A DNA stretch of 64,000 nt from the NCBI RefSeq assembly GCF_900277125.1, contig NZ_OPYN01000028.1:1-64000 (forward strand), written 5' to 3'. The position numbers and the translations under genes were made by a program. The notes beneath the pieces were generated by a model. That model saw only the letters and a program-made list of their open reading frames with translations, ran no database searches and was not told the origin of the DNA. The stretch's first letter is position 1. The number at the start of each line of letters is the position of its first letter. This document shows, piece by piece, positions 51,551-60,352 of the stretch. Origin of the DNA: Pseudomonas inefficax (GTDB lineage: Bacteria > Pseudomonadota > Gammaproteobacteria > Pseudomonadales > Pseudomonadaceae).

Positions 51551-52609
51551 ATGAGCGCCAGCACAACTGCAACAACACGTCACGACTGGTCCCTGGCCGA
51601 GGTCAAGGCGCTGTTCCAGCAACCGTTCAATGACCTGTTGTTCCAGGCGCAGACCGTGCATCGCGCGCATTTCGACCCGAACCGCGTACAGGTTTCGACC
51701 CTGCTGTCGATCAAGACCGGCACCTGCCCGGAAGATTGCAAATATTGTCCACAGTCCGGCCACTACAACACCGGGCTGGAAAAACAGAAGCTGATGGAAG
51801 TGCAAAAGGTGCTGGAAGAAGCTGCCCGCGCCAAAGCCATTGGTTCTACCCGCTTCTGCATGGGTGCGGCGTGGAAGCACCCATCGGCAAAAGACATGCC
51901 CTACGTGCTGGAGATGGTCAAAGGCGTGAAGGCCATGGGCCTGGAAACCTGCATGACCCTCGGCAAGCTCGACCAGGAGCAGACCAAGGCCCTGGCCCAG
52001 GCCGGCCTGGACTACTACAACCACAACCTCGATACCTCGCCGGAGTTCTACGGCAGCATCATCACCACCCGCACCTACAGCGAGCGCCTGCAGACCTTGG
52101 CCTATGTGCGCGATGCCGGGATGAAGATCTGCTCCGGCGGCATTCTCGGCATGGGTGAGTCGCTGGACGACCGCGCCGGCCTGCTGATCCAGTTGGCCAA
52201 CCTGCCCGAGCACCCGGAATCGGTACCGATCAACATGCTGGTCAAGGTGGCCGGCACGCCGCTGGCCGAGGAAGAGGACGTCGACCCGTTCGACTTCATC
52301 CGCATGCTGGCCGTGGCACGTATCCTCATGCCCAAGTCGCACGTGCGCCTGTCCGCCGGCCGCGAGCAGATGAACGAGCAGATGCAGGCCCTGGCCTTCA
52401 TGGCTGGCGCCAACTCGATCTTCTACGGCGAAAAACTGCTGACTACCGCCAACCCGCAGGCCGACAAGGACATGCAACTGTTCGCACGCCTGGGCATCAA
52501 GCCCGAAGCGCGTGAAGAACACGCCGACGAAGTGCACCAGGCGGCCATCGAGCAGGCGCTGGTCGAACAGCGCAGCAGCGAGATGTTCTACAACGCCGCG
52601 ACGGCCTGA
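51551..52609 (+). CDS. bioB: biotin synthase
   Basis: 352 residues. Radical SAM enzyme inserting sulfur into dethiobiotin. The [4Fe-4S] motif is CPEDCKYC (C59, C63, C66); [27 protein letters not shown] and [12 protein letters not shown] are family hallmarks, and RLSAGRE near 270 holds the arginine that coordinates the second [2Fe-2S] cluster. ATG 51551 follows AAGGAAACGCCA. First gene of bioBFHCD; its stop is one base before the bioF ATG. Confidence 0.97.
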   Translation: MSASTTATTRHDWSLAEVKALFQQPFNDLLFQAQTVHRAHFDPNRVQVSTLLSIKTGTCPEDCKYCPQSGHYNTGLEKQKLMEVQKVLEEAARAKAIGSTRFCMGAAWKHPSAKDMPYVLEMVKGVKAMGLETCMTLGKLDQEQTKALAQAGLDYYNHNLDTSPEFYGSIITTRTYSERLQTLAYVRDAGMKICSGGILGMGESLDDRAGLLIQLANLPEHPESVPINMLVKVAGTPLAEEEDVDPFDFIRMLAVARILMPKSHVRLSAGREQMNEQMQALAFMAGANSIFYGEKLLTTANPQADKDMQLFARLGIKPEAREEHADEVHQAAIEQALVEQRSSEMFYNAATA

Positions 52610-52610
52610 G

Positions 52611-53783
52611 ATGGCCTTCGACCTGGCGGCGCGCCTGGCCGAACGGCGTGCCGCAGACCTGTATCGGCAGCGGCCGCTGCTGCAGAGCCCGCAGGGGCCG
52701 GAAGTGGTTGTCGATGGCCAGCGCTTGCTGGCTTTCTGCAGCAATGACTATCTGGGCCTGGCCAACCACCCCGAGGTGATTGCCGCCTGGCAGGCCGGCG
52801 CCGAGCGCTGGGGTGTCGGCGGCGGTGCCTCGCACCTGGTGATCGGCCACAGTACGCCGCACCACCAGGTGGAAGAGGCCTTGGCCGAGCTCACCGGGCG
52901 CCCGCGTGCGCTGCTGTTCTCCACCGGCTACATGGCCAACCTGGGCGTCATCACCGCGCTGGTGGGGCAGGGAGACACGGTGCTGCAGGACCGCCTGAAC
53001 CACGCTTCGCTGCTGGATGGCGGGCTGCTCAGCGGCGCCCGTTTCAACCGCTACCTGCATAACGACCCGGCCAGCCTGGCCAGCCGCCTGGACAAGGCTG
53101 TCGGCAATACCCTGGTAGTCACCGATGGCGTGTTCAGCATGGACGGCGACCTGGCCGACCTGCCGGCGTTGGCCGATGTTGCCCGCGCTCGCGGTGCCTG
53201 GCTGATGGTCGACGATGCCCATGGCCTGGGCACCCTCGGCACCCAGGGCGGCGGTATCGTCGAGCACTTCGGCCTGGGCGTTGAAGATGTGCCGGTGTTG
53301 ATCGGTACGCTGGGCAAGGCCTGTGGTACCGCTGGTGCCTTTGTGGCCGGCAGCGAAGAGTTGATCGAGGCGCTGGTGCAGTTCGCCCGCCCGTACATCT
53401 ACACCACCAGCCAGCCACCGGCGCTGGCCTGCGCCACCCTCAAGAGCCTGGAGTTGCTGCGCCGCGAGACCTGGCGCCGCGAGCATCTGGCCGCGCTGAT
53501 CCGCCAGTTCCGTGAAGGCGCGCAGCAGATCGGCCTGGAATTGATGGACAGCCCGACCCCGATCCAGCCGATCGTCATCGGCGACAGCGCGCAGGCCCTG
53601 CGCCTGTCACGCATGCTGCGCGAGCGCGGCTTGCTGGTGACAGCCATCCGCCCGCCCACTGTGCCGGCGGGCAGCGCACGCCTGCGGGTGACATTGAGCG
53701 CCGCGCACAGCGAGGCGCAGGTGCAGCTATTGTTGAATGCATTGGCCGAGTGTTATCCACAATTGGAGAGCGCCGATGCGTAA
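52611..53783 (+). CDS. bioF: 8-amino-7-oxononanoate synthase
   Basis: 390 residues from ATG 52611. PLP enzyme condensing pimeloyl-ACP with alanine. PLP lysine K236 ([14 protein letters not shown]), [10 protein letters not shown] for ring and metal contacts, and [14 protein letters not shown] near the N-terminus are present. Overlaps bioH by eight bases. Confidence 0.96.
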   Translation: MAFDLAARLAERRAADLYRQRPLLQSPQGPEVVVDGQRLLAFCSNDYLGLANHPEVIAAWQAGAERWGVGGGASHLVIGHSTPHHQVEEALAELTGRPRALLFSTGYMANLGVITALVGQGDTVLQDRLNHASLLDGGLLSGARFNRYLHNDPASLASRLDKAVGNTLVVTDGVFSMDGDLADLPALADVARARGAWLMVDDAHGLGTLGTQGGGIVEHFGLGVEDVPVLIGTLGKACGTAGAFVAGSEELIEALVQFARPYIYTTSQPPALACATLKSLELLRRETWRREHLAALIRQFREGAQQIGLELMDSPTPIQPIVIGDSAQALRLSRMLRERGLLVTAIRPPTVPAGSARLRVTLSAAHSEAQVQLLLNALAECYPQLESADA

Positions 53784-54507
53784 TCGACTTGTTCTGTTGC
53801 CTGGCTGGGGCCTGGGCACTGCTTCCCTGGAGCCGCTGGCCGCCAGCCTGCGCGCCCAGGACGCCCGCCTGCAGGTGGAGCTGATGCCCTTGCCGGAACT
53901 GGCCCACAGCGATGTGCAGGCCTGGGTCGACCACCTCGACCGCAAGCTGCCGAGCGATGTCTGGCTGGGTGGCTGGTCGTTAGGCGGCATGCTCGCCAGC
54001 GCGCTGGCGCACAAGCGCGGCGACCATTGCTGTGGCCTGCTGACCCTGGCCAGCAACCCCAGCTTTGTGGCTCGCCGCGACTGGCCCCACGGCATGGCCG
54101 AAGACACTTTCGGCACCTTTCTCGACGGCTGCCGCAGCCATACCCAGGTCACCCTGAAGCGCTTCCGTACCTTGTGCAGCGACGGTGCCCTGCAGCCGCG
54201 TACCCTGCTGCGCCAGCTGGGTGTCGGCGTGCCGGACACCGACCCGCTGTACCTGGCCACCGGCCTTGAGGTGCTGGCCAGGCTGGACACCCGCGAAGCA
54301 CTGCAGGCCTACGCTGGCCCGCAGCTGCACCTGTTCGCCGGCAGCGATGCGCTGGTGCCGGCAGAGGCGGCAAAAGCGCTGAGCGAGCTGCTGCCCGATG
54401 TGGAAGTGGGCCTGGTCGAAGACAGTTCCCACGCGTTCCTGCTGGAGTACCCGCAGGAACTGGCGGCGGGCATCAAGAGTTTCCTGCATGAGAGTGGCGA
54501 TGACTGA
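53776..54507 (+). CDS. bioH: pimeloyl-[ACP] methyl ester carboxylesterase
   Basis: 243 residues from ATG 53776. Alpha/beta hydrolase that removes the methyl group from pimeloyl-ACP methyl ester, ending the BioC-primed fatty acid cycle. Nucleophile S68 in GGWSLGGML; the Asp in [10 protein letters not shown] and His in [11 protein letters not shown] complete the triad. Overlaps bioC by eight bases. Confidence 0.94.
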   Translation: MRNRLVLLPGWGLGTASLEPLAASLRAQDARLQVELMPLPELAHSDVQAWVDHLDRKLPSDVWLGGWSLGGMLASALAHKRGDHCCGLLTLASNPSFVARRDWPHGMAEDTFGTFLDGCRSHTQVTLKRFRTLCSDGALQPRTLLRQLGVGVPDTDPLYLATGLEVLARLDTREALQAYAGPQLHLFAGSDALVPAEAAKALSELLPDVEVGLVEDSSHAFLLEYPQELAAGIKSFLHESGDD

Positions 54508-55318
54508 CCTTTCCCGTCCGACCCCGCCCGGCGCATTACCCGACAAGCGCCAGGTAGCGGCCTCGTTCTCCCGCGCCGCCGCCAGCTACGACAGCGTGGC
54601 AGCCTTGCAGCGCGCGGTGGGTTCGAACTTGCTGGAGCAGTTGCCGGAAGGCCTGCAGCCGTCACGCTGGCTGGATCTGGGCAGCGGCACCGGTCATTTC
54701 AGCCGGGCGCTGGCCGAGAGTTTCCCCCAGGCCAGTGGCGTGGCGGTGGATATCGCCGAGGGTATGTTGTGCCATGCCCGCAACGAGCAGGGCGGGGCCC
54801 TCTATCACGTGGCCGGTGACGCCGAGCGTTTGCCGCTGCGTGATGCCAGCGTCGACCTGGTGTTCACCAGCCTGGCCGTGCAGTGGTGCGATCAGTTCAC
54901 AAGCGTGCTGGCAGAAGCGCTGCGAGTGCTGCGCCCGGGCGGCGTTTTGGCCTTCAGCAGCCTGTGTGTGGGCACCCTCGATGAACTGCGTGCCAGTTGG
55001 CAAGCGGTGGATGGCCTGGTGCATGTGAACCGCTTCCGCCGTTTCGAAGACTATCAGCGCCTGTGCGCCGCCAGCGGCTTCGAACAGCTTGGGCTGCAGC
55101 GCTGCCCGCACGTGCTGCACTACCCGGATGTACGCAGCCTGACCCATGAGCTAAAGGCCCTCGGCGCCCACAACCTGAACCCCGGCCGACCTTCCGGGCT
55201 TACCGGCCGGGCGCGCATGCAGGGCCTGCTGCAGGCTTATGAGGCGTTTCGCCAGCCCGAGGGGCTGCCAGCCACCTACCAGGTGGTCTATGGTTTGTTG
55301 CGCAAGCCACAGGCGTAA
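54500..55318 (+). CDS. bioC: malonyl-ACP O-methyltransferase
   Basis: 272 residues from ATG 54500 ([27 protein letters not shown]). SAM-dependent methyltransferase with motif [16 protein letters not shown] and [12 protein letters not shown]. It methylates malonyl-ACP so that it can prime pimelate synthesis by the fatty acid machinery. An upstream in-frame ATG at 54488 is possible, but the chosen start fits the family. Confidence 0.94.
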   Translation: MTDLSRPTPPGALPDKRQVAASFSRAAASYDSVAALQRAVGSNLLEQLPEGLQPSRWLDLGSGTGHFSRALAESFPQASGVAVDIAEGMLCHARNEQGGALYHVAGDAERLPLRDASVDLVFTSLAVQWCDQFTSVLAEALRVLRPGGVLAFSSLCVGTLDELRASWQAVDGLVHVNRFRRFEDYQRLCAASGFEQLGLQRCPHVLHYPDVRSLTHELKALGAHNLNPGRPSGLTGRARMQGLLQAYEAFRQPEGLPATYQVVYGLLRKPQA

Positions 55319-55328
55319 GGGGAGCGAG

Positions 55329-56009
55329 ATGAACCAGGCCTATTTCATTGCCGGTACCGATACCGATGTTGGCAAGACCACCATCGCTGCCGGGCTGTTG
55401 CATGCGGCACGGTTGCAGGGCATGAGCACGCTGGGGGCCAAGCCGGTGGCCTCCGGTTGCACGATGACATCGAAAGGCTTGCGCAACAGCGACGCCCAGG
55501 CGCTGATCGACGAAAGCACGATCAAGCTGCCCTACGAGCAGGTCAACCCGTTTGCCTTCGAACCGGCTATCGCACCCCATGTGGCAGCGCGGGAGGCGGG
55601 GGTAACGCTTGCCGTGTCGGAGCTGTTGGCGGCGATGCGCAATGTGCTGCAACAAAATGCCGACTTCACCCTGATCGAGGGGGCCGGTGGCTGGCGCGTG
55701 CCGTTGTCGGGGCAAGACAACTTGTCCGATCTGGCCATTGCCCTCAAGCTGCCGGTGATCCTGGTGGTGGGTGTGCGGCTGGGGTGCATCAGCCACGCCT
55801 TGCTCAGCGCCGAGGCGATTGCCCGTGACGGCCTGCAATTGGCGGGGTGGGTGGCGAACATCATCGAACCGCGTACTTCGCGCCTGGAAGAGAACCTGGC
55901 CAGCCTGGCCGAGCGCTTGCCGGCGCCATGCCTGGGGCGGGTGCCCAAACTGAAGCAGGCCAGTGCCGACATGGTGGCTGAGCATTTGCAGCTGGATCTG
56001 CTGGATTAG
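55329..56009 (+). CDS. bioD: dethiobiotin synthetase
   Basis: 226 residues from ATG 55329 with GGAGCGAG upstream. ATP-dependent ring closure of diaminopelargonate. P-loop GTDTDVGKTT (8-17), the KPVASGC segment with the catalytic lysine, and EGAGGWRVPL are conserved. Last gene of the operon; bioA is not in this window and must be encoded elsewhere. Confidence 0.96.
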   Translation: MNQAYFIAGTDTDVGKTTIAAGLLHAARLQGMSTLGAKPVASGCTMTSKGLRNSDAQALIDESTIKLPYEQVNPFAFEPAIAPHVAAREAGVTLAVSELLAAMRNVLQQNADFTLIEGAGGWRVPLSGQDNLSDLAIALKLPVILVVGVRLGCISHALLSAEAIARDGLQLAGWVANIIEPRTSRLEENLASLAERLPAPCLGRVPKLKQASADMVAEHLQLDLLD

Positions 56010-56021
56010 CTGTTTCCAGGC

Positions 56022-56117
56022 CCGGCCCTTTCGCGGGTAAACCCGCTCCCACAGGATCTCCACAGTTTTTGAGACTTGTGCAGTACCTGTGGGAGCGGGT
56101 TTACCCGCGAAGAGGCC
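56022..56117. repeat. REP pair (inverted)
   Basis: GCGGGTAAACCCGC and GCGGGTTTACCCGC copies directly after bioD. Confidence 0.9.
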
Positions 56118-56239
56118 AGTGCAGGAATACCCAAGGCCTATCAACTGGCACCAGGCCATTAGGGATTTAAACGGGCCTTTTTGCCCTTGGCCTGCTTTAA
56201 TTGGGCCTGTTCGTCATCCAGCGTCAATGGAGTCCTGAC

Positions 56240-56536
56240 ATGGAAATCACCGGTAGCTCCGCCTATTACGCGGGCCTGAGCGCAATCCAGACCGGCCAGA
56301 ACCGCGTCGATCAGGCCGCCAGCCAGATCGCCAGCACCACCGCCGAACGTAGCGCCACCAGCCAGTCCAGCGATTTTCAGGCCGAACGCCTGCGCGCGGT
56401 CGACCGCAGCCAGCAGATGGACCTGGCAACCAGCACCGTGCAGCTGGCCGTGGGCAAACTAGAGGTCGAGCTTGGCGCAAAGGTCGCCAAGGCATCCGAC
56501 GAAATGCTCGGCCGGTTCATCGATACCTACGCCTGA
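56240..56536 (+). CDS. 98-residue protein resembling a miniature flagellar rod/hook protein
   Basis: 98 residues from ATG 56240 (MEITGSSAYYAGLSAIQTGQNRVDQAASQIAS). The N-terminal 35 residues follow the rod/hook consensus (small residues, AL/GLSA-hydrophobic heptads, then A-x-Q-I-A), and the C-terminal 40 (QMDLATSTVQLAVGKLEVELGAKVAKASDEMLGRFIDT) follow the rod/hook C-terminal helix (vDL...mV.l..a...y.an.kv...adEML..l). There is no intervening domain and no flagellar gene nearby. Known only as a hypothetical protein to me; relationship to FlgB/FlgC/FlgE is inference. Confidence 0.65.
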   Translation: MEITGSSAYYAGLSAIQTGQNRVDQAASQIASTTAERSATSQSSDFQAERLRAVDRSQQMDLATSTVQLAVGKLEVELGAKVAKASDEMLGRFIDTYA

Positions 56537-56566
56537 CAGGCGCCCCATCGAATCACACACAGCCCC

Positions 56567-56656
56567 CTGTGGGAGCGGGCGTGCCCGCGAATGCGTCAGC
56601 TCAGACACCTCCATTGTCTGCTCAGGCCCTTTCGCGGGCACGCCCGCTCTCACAAG
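56567..56656. repeat. REP pair (inverted)
   Basis: GCGGGCGTGCCCGC and GCGGGCACGCCCGC copies between the small rod-like gene and the acyl-CoA dehydrogenase promoter. Confidence 0.9.
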
Positions 56657-56724
56657 GGCAGCGCATTTTCTGAGTTTGGCGTAAACGTCATTTTTCGTGG
56701 CGTAAATGGCACCATAGTCCATCC

Positions 56725-56753
56725 TTGACATAAGGCGGAGCTAAACGTAAGTT
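56725..56753 (+). promoter_or_regulatory. probable sigma-70 promoter of the acyl-CoA dehydrogenase gene
   Basis: TTGACA at 56725-56730, 17 bases, then TAAGTT at 56748-56753. The -35 is perfect and the -10 weak; the PsrA-like site begins two bases further on, over the expected start of transcription. Confidence 0.5.
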
Positions 56754-56754
56754 T

Positions 56755-56768
56755 CAAACAACTGTTTG
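56755..56768 (+). promoter_or_regulatory. PsrA-like operator
   Basis: CAAAC-AACT-GTTTG, a perfect inverted repeat matching the PsrA motif (G/C)AAAC-N2-4-GTTT(G/C) known in P. aeruginosa and P. putida. PsrA is a fatty-acid-responsive repressor of beta-oxidation genes, which fits the gene 57 bases downstream. Confidence 0.7.
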
Positions 56769-56824
56769 ATCGACGGCCGCCAAGCGCGTGTCACCCCACA
56801 GAACTCACCTAGAGGTTCATCGCA

Positions 56825-58630
56825 ATGCCTGATTACAAAGCCCCCTTGCGTGATATCCGCTTCGTTCGCGACGAGCTGCTCGGTTATGAGGCGCACTATC
56901 AGAGCCTGCCGGGTTGCCAGGATGCCACGCCCGACATGGTCGACGCGATCCTCGAAGAAGGCGCGAAGTTCTGTGAGCAGGTGCTGTCGCCGCTGAACCG
57001 TGTGGGTGATCAGGAAGGCTGCACCTGGAGCGAATCCGGCGTGAAAACCCCGACCGGCTTCAAAGAGGCCTACCAGCAGTTCGTCGAAGGCGGCTGGCCG
57101 AGCCTGGCGCATGACGTCGAACACGGCGGCCAAGGCCTGCCAGAGTCGCTGGGCCTGGCCCTGAGCGAAATGGTCGGTGGTTCGAACTGGTCGTGGGGCA
57201 TGTACCCGGGCCTGTCGCACGGCGCGATGAACACCATCTCTGCGCACGGCACTGCCGAGCAGCAGCACACCTACCTGACCAAGCTGGTTTCCGGCGAGTG
57301 GACCGGCACCATGTGCCTGACCGAGCCGCACTGCGGTACCGACCTGGGCATGCTGCGCACCAAGGCCGAGCCACAGGCTGATGGCAGCTACAAGGTGTCG
57401 GGCACCAAGATCTTCATTTCGGCCGGTGAGCACGACATGGCCGACAACATCGTGCATATCGTCCTGGCCCGCCTGCCGGACGCACCGGCCGGCACCAAGG
57501 GCATCTCGCTGTTCATCGTGCCGAAGTTCCTGCCCAACGCCGAAGGTGGTGTGGGCGAGCGCAACGGCGTGAGCTGCGGCTCGATCGAACACAAGATGGG
57601 TATCCACGGCAACGCCACCTGCGTGATGAACTTCGACGGCGCTACCGGCTACCTGATCGGCCCGGCCAACAAAGGCCTGAACTGCATGTTCACCTTCATG
57701 AACACCGCTCGCCTGGGTACCGCGCTGCAAGGCCTGGCCCACGCCGAGGTAGCGTTCCAGGGTGGCCTGAAGTACGCCCGTGAGCGCCTGCAGATGCGTT
57801 CGCTGACTGGCCCGAAGGCACCGGACAAGGCTGCTGACCCGATCATCGTCCATCCGGACGTGCGTCGCATGCTGCTGACCATGAAGGCCTTCGCCGAAGG
57901 CAACCGCGCGATGGTGTACTTCACTGCCAAGCAGGTGGACATCGTCAAGTACAGCCAGGATGAAGAAGAACGTAAAAAAGCCGATGCCCTGCTGGCGTTC
58001 CTGACCCCGATCGCCAAGGCGTTCATGACTGAGGTCGGCTTCGAAGCCGCCAACCATGGCGTGCAGATCTACGGTGGTCACGGCTTCATCGCCGAATGGG
58101 GCATGGAGCAGAACGTACGCGACAGCCGCATTTCCATGCTGTACGAAGGCACCACTGGCATTCAGGCCCTGGACCTGCTCGGCCGCAAGGTGCTGATGAC
58201 CCAGGGCGAAGCGCTGAAGGGCTTCACCAAGATCGTGCACAAGTTCTGCCAGGCGCAGGAAGGCAACGAAGCGGTCAAGGAGTTCGTCGAACCGCTGGCG
58301 GCGCTGAACAAAGAATGGGGCGAGCTGACCATGAAAGTGGGTATGGCCGCCATGAAGGACCGCGAGGAAGTGGGTGCGGCCTCGGTCGATTACCTGATGT
58401 ATTCCGGCTACGCCTGCCTGGCCTACTTCTGGGCCGACATCGCCCGCCTGGCGGCCGAAAAACTGGCTGCCGGCACCAGTGAAGAAGCGTTCTACACCGC
58501 CAAGCTGCAGACCGCGCGCTTCTACTTCCAGCGCATCCTGCCGCGTACCCGTACCCATGTGGCAACCATGCTGTCGGGTGCCAACAACCTGATGGCGATG
58601 GACGAAGAGAATTTCGGCCTGTCGTACTGA
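56825..58630 (+). CDS. acyl-CoA dehydrogenase (phenylacyl-CoA dehydrogenase type)
   Basis: 601 residues, the long ACAD subgroup with extra N- and C-terminal regions. FAD/substrate segments [37 protein letters not shown] and the catalytic-base motif [16 protein letters not shown] with E441 are present. It catalyses the first oxidation of beta-oxidation with an electron-transferring flavoprotein. The P. putida KT2440 gene in this position was, as I recall, characterised as an inducible phenylacyl-CoA dehydrogenase. It has its own promoter, PsrA-like operator and terminator. Confidence 0.93.
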   Translation: MPDYKAPLRDIRFVRDELLGYEAHYQSLPGCQDATPDMVDAILEEGAKFCEQVLSPLNRVGDQEGCTWSESGVKTPTGFKEAYQQFVEGGWPSLAHDVEHGGQGLPESLGLALSEMVGGSNWSWGMYPGLSHGAMNTISAHGTAEQQHTYLTKLVSGEWTGTMCLTEPHCGTDLGMLRTKAEPQADGSYKVSGTKIFISAGEHDMADNIVHIVLARLPDAPAGTKGISLFIVPKFLPNAEGGVGERNGVSCGSIEHKMGIHGNATCVMNFDGATGYLIGPANKGLNCMFTFMNTARLGTALQGLAHAEVAFQGGLKYARERLQMRSLTGPKAPDKAADPIIVHPDVRRMLLTMKAFAEGNRAMVYFTAKQVDIVKYSQDEEERKKADALLAFLTPIAKAFMTEVGFEAANHGVQIYGGHGFIAEWGMEQNVRDSRISMLYEGTTGIQALDLLGRKVLMTQGEALKGFTKIVHKFCQAQEGNEAVKEFVEPLAALNKEWGELTMKVGMAAMKDREEVGAASVDYLMYSGYACLAYFWADIARLAAEKLAAGTSEEAFYTAKLQTARFYFQRILPRTRTHVATMLSGANNLMAMDEENFGLSY

Positions 58631-58649
58631 TCCTGCCGCTGTAAAGCAA

Positions 58650-58683
58650 ACCCGCCTGCCTTCACCGGCAGGCGGGTTTTTTC
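58650..58683 (+). terminator. intrinsic terminator after acyl-CoA dehydrogenase
   Basis: CCCGCCTGCC-TTCA-CCGGCAGGCGGG type stem followed by six T residues, about 20 bases after the stop codon. Confidence 0.95.
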
Positions 58684-58707
58684 ATTCCGGAAGCTGAACG
58701 CTATCCC

Positions 58708-58826
58708 CTGTGGGAGCGGCCTTGCGTCGCGAAAGGGTTGCGTAGCAACCCCGGCAATTTCCGCTGTGATACAAAAAGCTGGGGCCGCTTCGCGCCCCTT
58801 TCGCGACACAAGGCCGCTCCCACAAG
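58708..58826. repeat. REP pair (second family)
   Basis: Inverted GGGAGCGGCCTTGCGTCGCG and CGCGACACAAGGCCGCTCCC elements with GGGTTGCGTAGCAACCC and a truncated GGGGCCGCTTCGCGCCCC partner. Confidence 0.88.
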
Positions 58827-58945
58827 TGATCGCGTGCACGCCGGAATTTGCTGTTCATTCCATCCGCATATTCAACTGTTCATGTGCACTGCCGATGAAG
58901 TAAGGGCACAATGCCATTATTGATCTGCCGGGTCGGAGATTACCC

Positions 58946-60229
58946 TTGTTTCGTCTTAACGCTGTTCGCGCGAGCCACTTCCTGCCGTCGCTGATTCTTT
59001 TGCTGGCAGGCCTCGCCGCGGCCTATGTGAGAGACCTCAGTGTCTTTTTCACATCGCTGTTCAATGTCCTGCCCACCTTGGTCCTGCTGCTGGGCGGTGC
59101 CTACTGTGCGGTGTACCGTCGCCAGCGCGAGCTGTTCCTGATGCTCACGGTGTACATCGCCTACTACCTGCTCGACACTCAGACCGACTTTTACCGTGAC
59201 CATGGCCGCGTGCGCGAGGACGCGGCGGTGATCTTCCACCTCGTGTGCCTGCTGCTGCCCGCCCTGTTCGGGTTGTATGGCGCTTGGCAGGAGCGTACCC
59301 ACCTGCTGCAGGACCTGCTCGCCCGTGGCGCCGTGCTGTTCGCCGTGGGCAGCGTGGCAGTGGCCCTGGAGCAAAGCTACCCGGAAGCACTGCTGACCTG
59401 GTTGGCGGAAATCCGCTGGCCAACCTTGCATGGCCAGTGGATGAGCCTCATCCAGATGGTCTACCCGCTGTTCCTCGGCGTGTTCATCCTGCTGGTGGTG
59501 CAATACCTGCGTGCGCCACGGCCGCTGCATGCAGCGCAGGTGATGGGCCTGCTGGGTGTCTTCTGGATGCTGCCGCAAACCTTCATCCTGCCGTTTACCC
59601 TGAATATCATGTGCAGCCAGGTAATGCTGATGATCGCTGCAGCGGTGGCGCACGAGGCCTACCAGATGGCTTTCCGCGACGAACTGACCGGGCTGCCGGG
59701 GCGCCGTGCGCTAAACGAGCGCATGCAGCGTCTGGGGCGCAACTACGTGATCGCCATGACCGATGTCGACCACTTCAAGAAATTCAACGACACCCACGGC
59801 CACGATGTCGGCGACCAGGTGCTGCGCCTGGTTGCCAGCCGCCTGTCCAAGGTCACCGGGGGTGGCCGCGCCTACCGCTATGGCGGCGAGGAGTTCGCCC
59901 TGGTGTTTGCCGGCAAGACCGCCGAGGAATGCGTGCCGCATGTGGAAGCCGTGCGCGAAGTGATCGCCAACTACGTGATGCACCTGCGCGACCAGCACAA
60001 CCGCCCACAGGACGATACCGCCGGGCGCCAGCGACGGGCGGGCAGCAGTGGCGGCTCGGTGTCGGTCACCATCAGCATCGGCGTGGCCGAGCGCCAGGCC
60101 GATCATCGTAACCCCGAGGCAGTGTTGAAATCTGCCGACCAGGCGCTGTACAGCGCCAAGGGCGCGGGGCGCAATTGTGTCATGGTGCATGGGCAACAAT
60201 CGCAGCGTGGGGCAGTGCGCATGGCGTGA
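58946..60229 (+). CDS. membrane diguanylate cyclase (GGDEF)
   Basis: 427 residues. The best start is TTG 58946 with CGGAG eight bases upstream; no ATG or GTG allows the first membrane helix. About six to seven hydrophobic segments fill residues 10-225, followed by a GGDEF domain (about 235-415) with FRDELTGLPGRRALNERM, DVDHFKKFNDTHGHDVGDQVL and the active-site GGEEF at 313-317. No RxxD inhibitory site precedes it. An unusual insertion of about 30 polar residues (HNRPQDDTAGRQRRAGSSGG) lies late in the domain. Expected to make c-di-GMP; the sensed signal is unknown. Confidence 0.88.
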   Translation: MFRLNAVRASHFLPSLILLLAGLAAAYVRDLSVFFTSLFNVLPTLVLLLGGAYCAVYRRQRELFLMLTVYIAYYLLDTQTDFYRDHGRVREDAAVIFHLVCLLLPALFGLYGAWQERTHLLQDLLARGAVLFAVGSVAVALEQSYPEALLTWLAEIRWPTLHGQWMSLIQMVYPLFLGVFILLVVQYLRAPRPLHAAQVMGLLGVFWMLPQTFILPFTLNIMCSQVMLMIAAAVAHEAYQMAFRDELTGLPGRRALNERMQRLGRNYVIAMTDVDHFKKFNDTHGHDVGDQVLRLVASRLSKVTGGGRAYRYGGEEFALVFAGKTAEECVPHVEAVREVIANYVMHLRDQHNRPQDDTAGRQRRAGSSGGSVSVTISIGVAERQADHRNPEAVLKSADQALYSAKGAGRNCVMVHGQQSQRGAVRMA

Positions 60230-60352
60230 CTTATTCTGACTATTCAGTCTTGTAATGACCCTATGTCTCGTAAAAGTTGTTCGGTTACACTGCCTGCAAC
60301 CCAGTGTCGCGGTTCCCTGAGACCGCCCCGACCCGACTAGCGAGAGGTTGTC

